A DNA stretch of 64,000 nucleotides from Bacillus_AB infantis_C (GTDB lineage: Bacteria > Bacillota > Bacilli > Bacillales > Cytobacillaceae): the NCBI RefSeq assembly GCF_050107595.1, contig NZ_JBNILH010000007.1, forward strand, positions 186,001-250,000, in the 5' to 3' direction. The notes under the pieces are model-generated. The model was not told the origin of the DNA and did not search any database. It was given only the letters and a program-made list of their open reading frames with translations. Below are positions 41,406 through 49,972 of this stretch, one piece after another. Position 1 is the first letter of the stretch; the number at the start of each line of letters is the position of its first letter. Both the position numbers and the translations under genes were made by a program.

Positions 41406-42419
41406 TCATTCCCTCCCTGCTGCAACGAAGTCTTCGGCCTTAGGGGCCCTTGGGTCATTCAGCCAGCATTTGGCCTGATGCCCATTTTCCTCTCCAAATG
41501 CTGGCGGCATTTGCTGCAGGCAGATTTCCATTGCATATTTGCATCTTGGTGCAAAAGGACATCCCTTTGGAGGCGAAAATAAATCCGGAGGGGAGCCTTC
41601 AATCGGCACGAGCCTTTTCTTATCAGGAGAGTCTGTATCGGGAATCGACTCAAGAAGTCCCCAGGTGTAGGGATGCTTAGGATTCTCGAAAATTTCAGCG
41701 ACAGTCCCGCTCTCGATCATCATCCCTGCATACATGACAATCACACGCTGGGCCGTTTCAGCGACCACTCCCAAATCATGCGTGATTAATATAATAGAAG
41801 TATTTGTTTTTTTCTGCAGATCCTTCATCAGATCCAGCACCTGGGCCTGGATCGTTACATCAAGTGCAGTGGTAGGCTCATCTGCGATCAGAAGCTCCGG
41901 ATTGCAGGCAAGGGCAATCGCAATCATGGCACGCTGCCTCATCCCCCCGCTGAATTCGTGTGGATACTGGCTGTACCGCTCTTCAGGATTTGGGATGCCG
42001 ACGAGTTTGATCATCTCGATTGCCTTTTCCTTAGCTTCTGTTTTTCCCAGCTTTTGATGGATGAGAAGACCTTCTTCTATCTGCTTGCCTATTTTCATTG
42101 TCGGATTTAAGGAAGTCATTGGATCCTGGAAGACCATGCTGATCTTCGAGCCTTTGATTTTTTGCATTTCCCTTTTGGAGATTTTCAGCAAATCCTTATC
42201 CTGAAAAAGTACTTGCCCATTCTTTACTTTTCCGGGAGGAGTGGGTATCAGCCCCATGATCGTCTGGACAGTCACGCTTTTTCCGCTTCCGCTTTCTCCT
42301 ACGATAGCCAGTACCTCGCCTTTATCGATATGAAAGGAAACGTCCCGGACTGCCTTTACCTCTCCTCCGTATGTCTTGAAATTAACTTCGAGGTTTTTCA
42401 CTTCCAGCAAATGGCTCAT
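41406..42419 (-). CDS. dppD: Oligopeptide ABC transporter ATPase, OppD/DppD type
   Basis: A 337-aa ATPase with Walker A AIVGESGSGKSVTVQTIMG, signature SGGMRQRAMIAIAL, Walker B LLIADEPTTALDV and switch ITHDLGVV. The C-terminal PPKGCPFAPRCKYAMEIC repeats the Fe-S cluster Cys pattern. It partners DppF on the cytoplasmic face of DppBC. The binding site is AGGAGGCATGACAG. Spacing to its neighbours is 2 and 12 bases, so it lies inside a tight operon. Confidence 0.93.
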   Translation of the reverse strand: MSHLLEVKNLEVNFKTYGGEVKAVRDVSFHIDKGEVLAIVGESGSGKSVTVQTIMGLIPTPPGKVKNGQVLFQDKDLLKISKREMQKIKGSKISMVFQDPMTSLNPTMKIGKQIEEGLLIHQKLGKTEAKEKAIEMIKLVGIPNPEERYSQYPHEFSGGMRQRAMIAIALACNPELLIADEPTTALDVTIQAQVLDLMKDLQKKTNTSIILITHDLGVVAETAQRVIVMYAGMMIESGTVAEIFENPKHPYTWGLLESIPDTDSPDKKRLVPIEGSPPDLFSPPKGCPFAPRCKYAMEICLQQMPPAFGEENGHQAKCWLNDPRAPKAEDFVAAGRE

Positions 42420-42431
42420 CTGTCATGCCTC

Positions 42432-43376
42432 CTATTTCCGTACTCTTGGATCCAGCGCGTCCTGAAGTCCGTCACCGAATGCATTGAATGCAAACATTGT
42501 CAGGGAAATCATCAGCCCCGGGAAAAACAGCCTCCACCATTGTCCGCTCAGGATGACACCCAATGCATCATTGGCCATCGTCCCCCAGCTTGCAAATGGG
42601 GCTTGAACACCCAATCCAAGGAAGCTGAGAAAAGATTCGGCAAAGATGGCCTGCGGGATTGTAAATGTCAGATTGACGATTATGATGCCCATCGTATTTG
42701 GCAGCAGATGGCGCATGATGATTTTCCCGTGGGAGGTCCCCAATTTTTCTGCTGCCATGACATATTCCTGTGACTTCAGCTGAAGGATCTGACCCCTGAT
42801 GATCCTGGCCATCCCGACCCAACCTGTGACAGACAGGGCAATGATAATGGTTGTGACGCCAGGTTCCATGATGACCATAAGCAGGATGACGACGAGCAGA
42901 TAAGGGATGCCGTAAAGAATCTCAACAAGCCTCATAAGCAGGCTGTCCACCCGGTCTCCGAACTTCCCTCTCCCGGCCATATAGCCGCTGATCCCGCCTA
43001 CCGCTACACCGAGGATCAGGTCGATGATGGCTGCGGCAAAACCGATAGTCAAGGACACCCTTGCTCCGTACCAGGTACGCGTCCACATATCCCTCCCCAG
43101 ATCATCTGTCCCGAACCAATGCTCTGAAGATGGGGCAAGATTGCCTTTAGTCAGATCCTGGTCAGAAGGGCTGTACGGGACAAATGATGGTCCGAAAGCC
43201 GCAAGGAGGATGATCACCAAAAGGAGGCTGAAGCCAAGCAATGCCAATTTATTTCTTACAATATTCAGTGCCGTTTCCTTCCAGACGCTCAAGGACGGCC
43301 TCTGGATTTCATCAAGGCTCTTTTTATCGGGCGATACAGGCCTGAACAGGAGCTCTTCTGATTGTTTCGGCTGCAT
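42432..43376 (-). CDS. dppC: Oligopeptide ABC transporter permease, OppC/DppC type
   Basis: A 314-aa permease. An N-terminal cytoplasmic leader is followed by TM1 (LALLGFSLLLVIILLAAFGP), the OppC_N segment SSEHWFGTDDLGRDMWTR, and the transport domain with five helices. The coupling-helix EAA motif is EYVMAAEKLGTSHGKIIMRHLLPN. With DppB it forms the membrane channel for peptides. The start follows CGGAGGGGAATAAAC, 2 bases after dppB. Confidence 0.94.
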   Translation of the reverse strand: MQPKQSEELLFRPVSPDKKSLDEIQRPSLSVWKETALNIVRNKLALLGFSLLLVIILLAAFGPSFVPYSPSDQDLTKGNLAPSSEHWFGTDDLGRDMWTRTWYGARVSLTIGFAAAIIDLILGVAVGGISGYMAGRGKFGDRVDSLLMRLVEILYGIPYLLVVILLMVIMEPGVTTIIIALSVTGWVGMARIIRGQILQLKSQEYVMAAEKLGTSHGKIIMRHLLPNTMGIIIVNLTFTIPQAIFAESFLSFLGLGVQAPFASWGTMANDALGVILSGQWWRLFFPGLMISLTMFAFNAFGDGLQDALDPRVRK

Positions 43377-43378
43377 GT

Positions 43379-44305
43379 TTATTCCCCTCCGCTCGATAGT
43401 TTTATTCGTGGGTCGATCAGCCTGTAGGAAATATCAATTAAAAACAGGGTGATGACAAGAATGGCGCTGAAGAAAATCGTTGTCCCCAGGATAACGGGAT
43501 AATCCCTGTTGAAGATACTGTCAACGAAATAGCGGCCGATTCCAGGTATGGCAAAGATTTTTTCAATAACAAAGGTACCGGTTATCAGCGCAACAAATAA
43601 TGGGCCGATAAAGGAAACGACCGGCATGATGGCATTCCGGATACCGTGCTTAAGTACAAGCTGGAACGTTGAAAGACCCTTAGCATTGGCTGTCTTAATA
43701 TAATTCTGGTTCATGACCTCCAGCATGCTTGAACGCATGAACCTGGCGATGACTGCAAGCGGGGTCGCAGCCAGTGCGAGTGACGGGAGGATTGTATGCT
43801 CCCATGTTCCCCATGAAGCAACAGGCAGCAGCCTCCAATCCACCGCAAAATATTTAATCAGGAGCGGCGCCAGGATGAAGCTTGGGACAGAGATGCCGAT
43901 GATGGCAACCATCATGCTCGCATAATCGATGAAACGATTATGGTTCAGTGCCGCTATAATCCCGAGCGCAAGGCCGAATATTAAAGCGATCGTGATAGAC
44001 TGGATCCCAAGCAGTGCAGAAGCCGGTGCGCCTTCAGCTATGATCGAGTTGACGCTCCTTGTTTCCGACTGGATGGACGGCCCAAGGTCACCTACCGCAA
44101 GATTTTTCATGAACAGTGCATATTGTACGGGCAGCGGTTCATCCAAATTGTATTTGGCTCTGATATTCTGTAGAACTTCCTCAGGCAGCACATCGCCGTC
44201 TGAAGCAAATGGATCCCCGGGTATGAATTTCATTATGACGAATGTCAGTGTAGCGATTACCCAAATCGTTAAGAGCATGATGAGGAATCGTTTGACTATG
44301 TACAT
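43379..44305 (-). CDS. dppB: Oligopeptide ABC transporter permease, OppB/DppB type
   Basis: A 308-aa permease with six helices. The N-terminal MYIVKRFLIMLLTIWVIATL and the TM2 entry PGDPF are diagnostic for OppB/DppB. The EAA motif is NYIKTANAKGLSTFQLVLKHGIRN, and the C-terminal segment NRDYPVILGTTIFFSAILV is typical. The start follows GGAGGTGAGCAA. A gap of 48 bases separates it from dppA, with a small stem-loop inside. Confidence 0.94.
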   Translation of the reverse strand: MYIVKRFLIMLLTIWVIATLTFVIMKFIPGDPFASDGDVLPEEVLQNIRAKYNLDEPLPVQYALFMKNLAVGDLGPSIQSETRSVNSIIAEGAPASALLGIQSITIALIFGLALGIIAALNHNRFIDYASMMVAIIGISVPSFILAPLLIKYFAVDWRLLPVASWGTWEHTILPSLALAATPLAVIARFMRSSMLEVMNQNYIKTANAKGLSTFQLVLKHGIRNAIMPVVSFIGPLFVALITGTFVIEKIFAIPGIGRYFVDSIFNRDYPVILGTTIFFSAILVITLFLIDISYRLIDPRIKLSSGGE

Positions 44306-44329
44306 TTGCTCACCTCCACAGCATTGAAG

Positions 44330-44352
44330 GAGCAGTAGAGCTCCTTTTTCTT
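44330..44352. other. Stem-loop between dppA and dppB
   Basis: GGAGC-AGTAGA-GCTCC followed on the plus strand by TTTTTCTTTTT. As a terminator it would only act on plus-strand RNA, where no gene is seen. On the dpp mRNA it is a hairpin preceded by an A/G run, possibly a processing or stabilising element that separates dppA from the transporter genes. Confidence 0.4.
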
Positions 44353-44353
44353 T

Positions 44354-45202
44354 TTACGCATTCACCTGGCCCAGAACTCCATTGGTAGCAGTCATTGCTA
44401 TGATGACGCAGCCCCACATATGCTTATAGGCAGTGACCATATCATCGCAAGTAAACTTGATTCTCTTTGGCCCTATCAATTCAACTGTCGGGAGGGTTGT
44501 TGTCATTTTTGCCTGCTGCGGCCCCTTCATTTCGATTTCAAATGTTACCGGCCCTTCCGTCTCGACAGCCTGCTGGTCCTTTGCCTTTTTAACGGCAGCC
44601 TCAGCCTTGGCCCTGATTTCTTCCCTTGCTTTTTCAGGGTGGATCAATTCGGCAGCGAACCTGTCAACCGCCCTTTTCGTTACGGCTCCCTCTACATGCG
44701 GAAGTGTTTCCTGCACTTCTTTTACATAAGCGTCATCACCGGAAACAAAGATTGCCGGGACACCGAAGGCCCCTGCCACCATTGTGTTCATTTCTGTTTC
44801 ACCAACGATCTTTCCGTTGATTTTCATTTCGTTCACACAAATGCCTGCAAGTGTATGGGAAATGACAGTCAGATCAGAACCGCCTTCCCTGCCATGATGG
44901 CCGACGAACATGATCCCGCTGAACGTTTCATCCAGACCTTCAAGCTGGCACATGACCCGGTTGTTCCCTGATACGAGGCGGGCACGCGGATCCATTTCTT
45001 CAATGATGATATTTGACATATTGCCATGGCCGTCTGCCACGACCACTTCCTCTGCCCCTCCATTGAAAGCTCCTTCGATTGCTGCATTCACATCGGCTGT
45101 CATCAGCTTCCTGAACCGCTGGTATTCTGAATTCGTTTTTAGCTGCTGGTTTGTCGCTACTCCTGAAATGCCTTCCATGTCTGCTGAAATAAAAATTTTC
45201 AT
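44354..45202 (-). CDS. dppA: D-aminopeptidase DppA, M55 family
   Basis: A 282-aa zinc D-aminopeptidase that forms a decameric ring in B. subtilis and acts on D-Ala-D-Ala and similar peptides. Zinc and active-site motifs are KIFISADMEGISGV (Asp8, Glu10), VVADGHGNMSNI and MFVGHHGREGGS. The start at 45202 follows GGGAGGATATTTA. It is the first gene of the dpp cluster, as in B. subtilis, and points to use of cell-wall D-amino-acid peptides, which suits the mur operon in the same window. Confidence 0.95.
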   Translation of the reverse strand: MKIFISADMEGISGVATNQQLKTNSEYQRFRKLMTADVNAAIEGAFNGGAEEVVVADGHGNMSNIIIEEMDPRARLVSGNNRVMCQLEGLDETFSGIMFVGHHGREGGSDLTVISHTLAGICVNEMKINGKIVGETEMNTMVAGAFGVPAIFVSGDDAYVKEVQETLPHVEGAVTKRAVDRFAAELIHPEKAREEIRAKAEAAVKKAKDQQAVETEGPVTFEIEMKGPQQAKMTTTLPTVELIGPKRIKFTCDDMVTAYKHMWGCVIIAMTATNGVLGQVNA

Positions 45203-45288
45203 TAAATATCCTCCCAAATGAATAACTATTCATTATTTTAATTTTTCAGTCTTTTCGGAGTGTGTTTTGGGTAATTCAGCCTCCCCTT

Positions 45289-46350
45289 TTAAAAAGGGAA
45301 GGTCTGGTCTTCAGTCAAATTCCTGATAAAGGCTGTGACAAGGTCTTTGGTTGCAGCCAGATCGCCGATATCGGCAACCTCAACAGGTGAATGTGCATAG
45401 CGGGATGGAATGGAAAGGACGCCAGTCGGGATCCCTTTATTGGCATAATTGACGGCTCCTCCGTCAGTGCCAATGCCAGGAAATACTTCAAGCTGGTACG
45501 GAATCTTGTTTTCTTCCGCCAGTTTTACTAACAGGTCCTTCACCGTCTTATGTACAATCAGGCTGAAATCCATGACTTTAATGCCAGTGCCTCTTCCAAG
45601 TCCGAGGCTTCCGTCCATTGTTTCCTCCGGCGTATCGCTGACTGCAGTCGTATCGACGGCAATAGCCGCATCAGCCTGCAGATGCTCGGAAGCTGTCTTT
45701 GCCCCCCTTAGCCCGACTTCCTCCTGGACTGCAAAAAGGAAAATAAGCTCTCCGGCAAAGGAACCATCCTTGACCTCTTCCAGAGATTCAAGCAATACTG
45801 CGCAGCCTGCCCTGTCATCCAGTGCCTTGGAGCGGACACGCTGCTTCTTTTCCGGCCCGAATACCTGGAATTCCGTTCCCCAGGTTACCGGCGTGCCGAT
45901 CCCGACGCCCATTTCAGCTGCTTCTTCAATAGATGAAGCACCGATATCAATATACATTTGCGTATGCTTCCGAACCTTTCCCGGGTCGTCAAATTTCGCA
46001 TAGTGTGCGGAAATCGTGCCGATCACACCGCTGACTTCCCCTTTGCTGCCCATCACCCTGACAGGCTGGGCCAGCATGATGCGGTCATCATTTCCGCCAA
46101 GCTTCTCGAAGCGGAGAAGGCCGTTCTGTTCTATTTTTTTGATGATGAATCCAACTTCATCGATATGGGCCGTCAGCAGAACTGCCGGACCCGGCTTATC
46201 CCCTTTTTTCCTGGCGATCACATTGCCGATCGGATCGATGGTGACGGAATCTGTTTTATCTTCAAGGTATTCTTTTAAAAAATAGGACACTGAATGCTCG
46301 TACCCGCATGGACCGGAAAGGGACGTTAATTTTTTTAATATCTCCAGCAT
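45289..46350 (-). CDS. M42-family aminopeptidase
   Basis: A 353-aa metallo-aminopeptidase of the tetrahedral M42 type (glutamyl or deblocking aminopeptidase, YsdC/FrvX relatives). Metal-site motifs are VLLTAHIDEVGFIIKKI, SKALDDRAGCAVLLESLE, AVQEEVGLRGAKTA, AVDTTAVSDTPE and the late His in PSRYAHSPVEVADI. It should trim oligopeptides imported by Dpp. The start follows TAGGAGAGATATT. It lies between the Lrp-type gene (26 bases) and dppA (86 bases) in the same direction, so it is probably in the same regulon. Confidence 0.92.
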   Translation of the reverse strand: MLEILKKLTSLSGPCGYEHSVSYFLKEYLEDKTDSVTIDPIGNVIARKKGDKPGPAVLLTAHIDEVGFIIKKIEQNGLLRFEKLGGNDDRIMLAQPVRVMGSKGEVSGVIGTISAHYAKFDDPGKVRKHTQMYIDIGASSIEEAAEMGVGIGTPVTWGTEFQVFGPEKKQRVRSKALDDRAGCAVLLESLEEVKDGSFAGELIFLFAVQEEVGLRGAKTASEHLQADAAIAVDTTAVSDTPEETMDGSLGLGRGTGIKVMDFSLIVHKTVKDLLVKLAEENKIPYQLEVFPGIGTDGGAVNYANKGIPTGVLSIPSRYAHSPVEVADIGDLAATKDLVTAFIRNLTEDQTFPF

Positions 46351-46376
46351 AATATCTCTCCTAATCTATTTGGCTT

Positions 46377-46823
46377 TTAAATGAATTCAAAGGTATTTTT
46401 AAACACTTCAAGCTGGACAATGCTGTTTACTTCTGTGATATCCTCCAGCCCGTTCAGCCTTAGCAGCAGATCGGTTATCTCATCCTGGCTCGGCACCGCA
46501 ATTTGGACAAGAAGCGAATATTGGCCGGAGGTCAGGGTAACATACCTGATTTCCCGGAAGGTTTTCAGTTCATCAATCACTTTATGTATGCTCTGCGCCC
46601 GGACTTTCAGCTGTATGATTGCGCCTGCCTTTAAGCCAAGGGCAATTGGGTTTACAACTCCGACCACTTCAAGGATATGATTGTCTATCAGATTCTTGTA
46701 GCGCAGCCTGACTGTTTTTTCAGTCACATTCATCTTGCCGGCAATCTCCGTAAATGACATTCTTCCGTCTTTGGAGAGCAGCTTGATAATACCCCTGTCC
46801 AGTTCATCAATTTCGTATTTCAT
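46377..46823 (-). CDS. Lrp/AsnC-family transcriptional regulator
   Basis: A 148-aa regulator. Residues 5-60 form the AsnC helix-turn-helix (DRGIIKLLSKDGRMSFTEIA, then GKMNVTEKTVRLRYKNL). Residues 65-145 form the RAM effector domain with SGQYSLLVQI and LEDITEVNSIVQLE. Such proteins bind amino acids and control transport or peptidase genes. It is the first gene of the minus-strand cluster leading into the M42 peptidase and dpp genes, and divergent from an amidohydrolase gene. The start follows GAAAGGAGG. Direct control of both sides is a reasonable guess. Confidence 0.92.
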   Translation of the reverse strand: MKYEIDELDRGIIKLLSKDGRMSFTEIAGKMNVTEKTVRLRYKNLIDNHILEVVGVVNPIALGLKAGAIIQLKVRAQSIHKVIDELKTFREIRYVTLTSGQYSLLVQIAVPSQDEITDLLLRLNGLEDITEVNSIVQLEVFKNTFEFI

Positions 46824-46959
46824 AAATTACCTCCTTTCGGTATAAATTTATAAAGCAAGTAACAAAAACGGGAATACCAAATCAAAACAGGTACTGTTTA
46901 CAATATTTTAAAAATACTTTATTATCGAAAAAAGGAATTAAGGGTAATTATAGAAAAAG

Positions 46960-46974
46960 AATTTTCAGAAATCA
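46960..46974. promoter_or_regulatory. Candidate CodY box
   Basis: AATTTTCAGAAATCA matches the CodY consensus AATTTTCWGAAAATT at 12 of 15 positions. It lies in the divergent region, 33 bases before the amidohydrolase start. CodY regulates dpp genes in B. subtilis, so the site fits the neighbourhood. Confidence 0.5.
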
Positions 46975-47006
46975 ACATTTTTTATTAAAAAAGGAGCGAA
47001 AAAATC

Positions 47007-48137
47007 ATGTTAGCGATTACAAATGCGAAAATTTTTGATGGTACAGGGAAAAAATATGAGAATGCCAATCTTCTTATTCAGGACGGGAAAATTCAAAGAA
47101 TAGGAGAAAATCATGAAATCGGGGAAGAATATACAGTCATCGACGCAGCAGGCAAAATTGTCACGCCAGGTTTGATTGACGTACATACTCATCTGGGTGT
47201 GCATGAAGAGGGTGTCGGAAAAGAAGGACAGGATTTTAATGAAACTAGCGCAGCTGCCACTGCCCAGGTGAGGGCCCTTGACGGAATCAACCCGATGGAG
47301 AAAGGTTTTGAGGATGCAAGGCGCTTTGGGATAACGACTGTCCAGGTGATGCCTGGAAGCGCCAATGTCATCGGCGGAGAGATGATTGTCCTGAAAACAG
47401 CCGGGCAAATCATTGATGAAATGGTCATCAGGAACCCTTCCGGCCTGAAAGCGGCAACCGGAGAAAATCCGAAAAGATTCCATGGCGGGAAAGGCATCAT
47501 GCCGACTACCCGGATGGGGGTGGCCGCGATTCTCCGCGAAAAATTTATTGAAGCACAAAGCTACATTGAAAACCGCAAAGCCGGAAAAGCAGACCGCAAG
47601 CTCGAACTTGAGAACATTGCTAAGGTGCTGAATAAAGAAATCCCTCTTCGCGTCCACGCGCACCGGGCCGATGACATAATTACGATCTTAAGGCTTAAAA
47701 GGGAGTTCGGCTTTGATCTGACCATCGAGCATTGTACAGAAGGCCATCTGATTGCCCCATTCATTGCCAAGCATGAAGTCCGGGTTTCTGTCGGTCCGAC
47801 TATGTCTTCCCGATCCAAAGTGGAGCTTGCAGATAAAGGCTGGCATACACTTCCTGCCCTTGCAAAAGAGGGGATAGCATTTTCCCTTACCACTGACCAC
47901 CCTGTCGTCGGAATCGAACACCTGATGACCAGTGCGATTCTGGCGGTCAAAAACGGCCTGAGTGAAGAGCAGGCACTAGAAGCGATTACGATTAATGCGG
48001 CAAGGCATCTCGGAGTCGAAGACCGTGTCGGATCGCTCGAACCTGGAAAGGACGCCGACTTTGTCATCTGGAGCGGGGATCCATTTGATTTGCGTTCCTC
48101 TGTGGAGGAAACTTATATCAATGGGATAAGAGTCTGA
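47007..48137 (+). CDS. Amidohydrolase (imidazolonepropionase-like)
   Basis: A 376-aa metal-dependent hydrolase of the amidohydrolase superfamily. The small beta-domain opens the chain (AITNAKIFDGTGKKYENANL), followed by the metal motif TPGLIDVHTHLG. Further ligands are in PLRVHAHRADDI, LTIEHCTEGH and the final Asp of SLTTDHPVVG. The C-terminal GSLEPGKDADFVIWSGDPF closes the beta-domain. It resembles imidazolonepropionase-related and isoaspartyl-dipeptidase-like proteins, so an amide or cyclic amide is the probable substrate. The start follows AAAAAAGGAGCG. Single gene with its own terminator. Confidence 0.9.
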   Translation: MLAITNAKIFDGTGKKYENANLLIQDGKIQRIGENHEIGEEYTVIDAAGKIVTPGLIDVHTHLGVHEEGVGKEGQDFNETSAAATAQVRALDGINPMEKGFEDARRFGITTVQVMPGSANVIGGEMIVLKTAGQIIDEMVIRNPSGLKAATGENPKRFHGGKGIMPTTRMGVAAILREKFIEAQSYIENRKAGKADRKLELENIAKVLNKEIPLRVHAHRADDIITILRLKREFGFDLTIEHCTEGHLIAPFIAKHEVRVSVGPTMSSRSKVELADKGWHTLPALAKEGIAFSLTTDHPVVGIEHLMTSAILAVKNGLSEEQALEAITINAARHLGVEDRVGSLEPGKDADFVIWSGDPFDLRSSVEETYINGIRV

Positions 48138-48476
48138 ACCAGGCGGTTAGTCTTCTTTGCCGGCAGTTTTGCTGTCAAATGATCAGCCGGCTGACTGTTC
48201 AGAAAGGATATCTTCAGATTCAGAAATCTCTCCGGGGAATTGGCGCGGCATTATTAAAGGCCAGCTCCCCTGCTATTTTAAGCCGATGAATAGAAAACAT
48301 CGGCTTTTTTAGTTGGTTTAAAAACGTTTAACTCCAAACGAATCTGCCTTCAAAGGATTTTATATGCCTCGTGGAAAAGCCTGCTGTTTCTATCGCCGGC
48401 ACACGCCAAATAGCCGCCCTGCACAGCAATCAGCTGTTATGGCGGCTAACCTGGATCCAAAACGCCTTTTTAATAA
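48138..48476. other. Intergenic region with facing hairpins
   Basis: Contains the amidohydrolase terminator (48279-48311) and, at about 48410-48452, TAGCCGCC / GGCGGCTA arms with an inner ACAGC/GCTGT stem. The latter may be the weak terminator of the OFA-type transporter on the minus strand. No gene is seen. Confidence 0.5.
48279..48311 (+). terminator. Intrinsic terminator of the amidohydrolase gene
   Basis: AGCCGATG / CATCGGCT arms with a nine-base loop and T6. Confidence 0.88.
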
Positions 48477-49739
48477 CTAGACGGCTACTGACTTTTTATT
48501 TGCTTTCTTTTCTCTGAGCCTTTTAATATCAAGGCGGATCAATAATGAAACGGCAAGCGCAACGGCGAAGAGTCCTGTGAAAACATAGAGGCTCTGAGAA
48601 TAGCTCCCTGTCGTTTCCCTTACCCATGAAGCAAACATCGGTCCGGCCAGGCCGGCAGCAGCCCACGCTGTTAAAATATATCCGTGGATGGCACCAAGCT
48701 GTTTTGTCCCAAACAGATCCCCGATGTAAGCCGGTATGGAGGCAAAGCCTCCGCCATAGCATGTGTAGATGATGGCAAGGATAATCTGAAACAGCAGCGG
48801 ATTATCAACCATGGTGACAAGCGGAAATGCAATGATCTGGATCAGAAAAAAGAGCGTATAGGTATTGGGCCTGCCGATATAGTCAGAGATCGATGCCCAC
48901 CCGATCCTTCCGAATCCATTAAACGCGCCAAGCACACCGACAAGAGCAGCTGCCGCGGCGGCGGTAAGGCCGATGCTTTCCTGCGCGAGAGGAGACGCAG
49001 CAGAGATAATGGCTATGCCGCAGGTGACATTGATGAAAAGCATGATCCAAAGAAAGTAGAATCTTTTCGTTTTCACTGCCTCATTGGCTGTGAGCTGCGA
49101 TAAATCTTCCCTTCCCTTTCCTTTTCGATCCCCTTTTCCTTCAAAGCCTTTCGGCACCCAGCCTTCCTTGGGCGGTGCCAGATAGAGAGAGGCAGCGATC
49201 ATAATGATAAAGTAAGAGATTCCAAGGATATAGAAGGTACTCGCAATCCCCACAGAATTGATGAGGCTCTGCATGATCGGGCTGCTGATAAGGGCAGCAA
49301 ATCCGAATCCCATGATGGCAAGCCCTGTCGCAAGTCCTCGGCGGTCAGGGAACCACTTTACAAGAGTTGAAACCGGAGCGATATAGCCCACACCAAGTCC
49401 TATGCCTCCAAGCACCCCATAAAAGATATATAATAGCATTAATGATTCCATTTGGATGGCAAGCCCTGAGCCTGTTATTCCTGCTCCAAAAAAAACGGCA
49501 GCCAATATTCCCGCTTTGCGCGGCCCGTATTTTTCAACAAAGTGGCCCAGAAATGCAGCTGAAAGGCCCAGGAATAAAATTGCCAGACTGAACGTAAAGC
49601 TGACCTCTGTTAAGTCCCAGCCAAATTCGCTGACAATCGGCTTTGTGAACACACTCCAGGCATATACCGACCCAATCGATATATGGATTCCCACTGCCGA
49701 AGCCGCAATCAGCCACCTGTTTTTGGTTTTTTCCATCAC
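48477..49739 (-). CDS. OFA-family MFS transporter (oxalate/formate antiporter-like)
   Basis: A 420-aa protein with twelve membrane helices. The N-terminal part has HISIGSVYAWSVFTKPI and GFGRIGWASISDYIGRPN between the halves, both typical of the oxalate:formate antiporter group. GVLGGIGLGVGYIAPVSTLVKWFPDRRG is a long conserved stretch in helix 4. The start is GTG at 49739 (or the next ATG), after GGAGGGAG. It is divergent from fdhD, whose product activates formate dehydrogenase. Transport of formate, oxalate or another monocarboxylate is an inference from family and neighbour. Confidence 0.88.
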   Translation of the reverse strand: MMEKTKNRWLIAASAVGIHISIGSVYAWSVFTKPIVSEFGWDLTEVSFTFSLAILFLGLSAAFLGHFVEKYGPRKAGILAAVFFGAGITGSGLAIQMESLMLLYIFYGVLGGIGLGVGYIAPVSTLVKWFPDRRGLATGLAIMGFGFAALISSPIMQSLINSVGIASTFYILGISYFIIMIAASLYLAPPKEGWVPKGFEGKGDRKGKGREDLSQLTANEAVKTKRFYFLWIMLFINVTCGIAIISAASPLAQESIGLTAAAAAALVGVLGAFNGFGRIGWASISDYIGRPNTYTLFFLIQIIAFPLVTMVDNPLLFQIILAIIYTCYGGGFASIPAYIGDLFGTKQLGAIHGYILTAWAAAGLAGPMFASWVRETTGSYSQSLYVFTGLFAVALAVSLLIRLDIKRLREKKANKKSVAV

Positions 49740-49890
49740 TCTATCTCCCTCCTCAATTAGAAAACCCTTTCATGAACAAGCATTGCTATATTCCCTTAAA
49801 AGCTTCATATCAAACAGAATAGTCAAATATTAGGTGGATTATATAAAATGGGCAAGGCAATGCCCTTTATTTTGCGCTGGATAAACAGTA

Positions 49891-49955
49891 TTGAATTACC
49901 ACGGTTTAAATTCTTGCTTTCTTTCTTATATATGCTAATATTTGTGGTAATTCAA
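49891..49955. promoter_or_regulatory. Promoter of fdhD bracketed by a 12-bp inverted repeat
   Basis: TTGAATTACCAC (49891-49902) and GTGGTAATTCAA (49944-49955) are perfect inverted repeats 41 bases apart. Between them lie a -35-like TTGCTT (49914) and an extended -10 TGCTAATAT (49933-49941), 16 bases apart, pointing at fdhD. The right arm covers the expected transcription start. This layout suggests a regulator binding both half-sites, or a looped repression complex. Confidence 0.6.
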
Positions 49956-49972
49956 GAGAACGGGTGAAAAGG

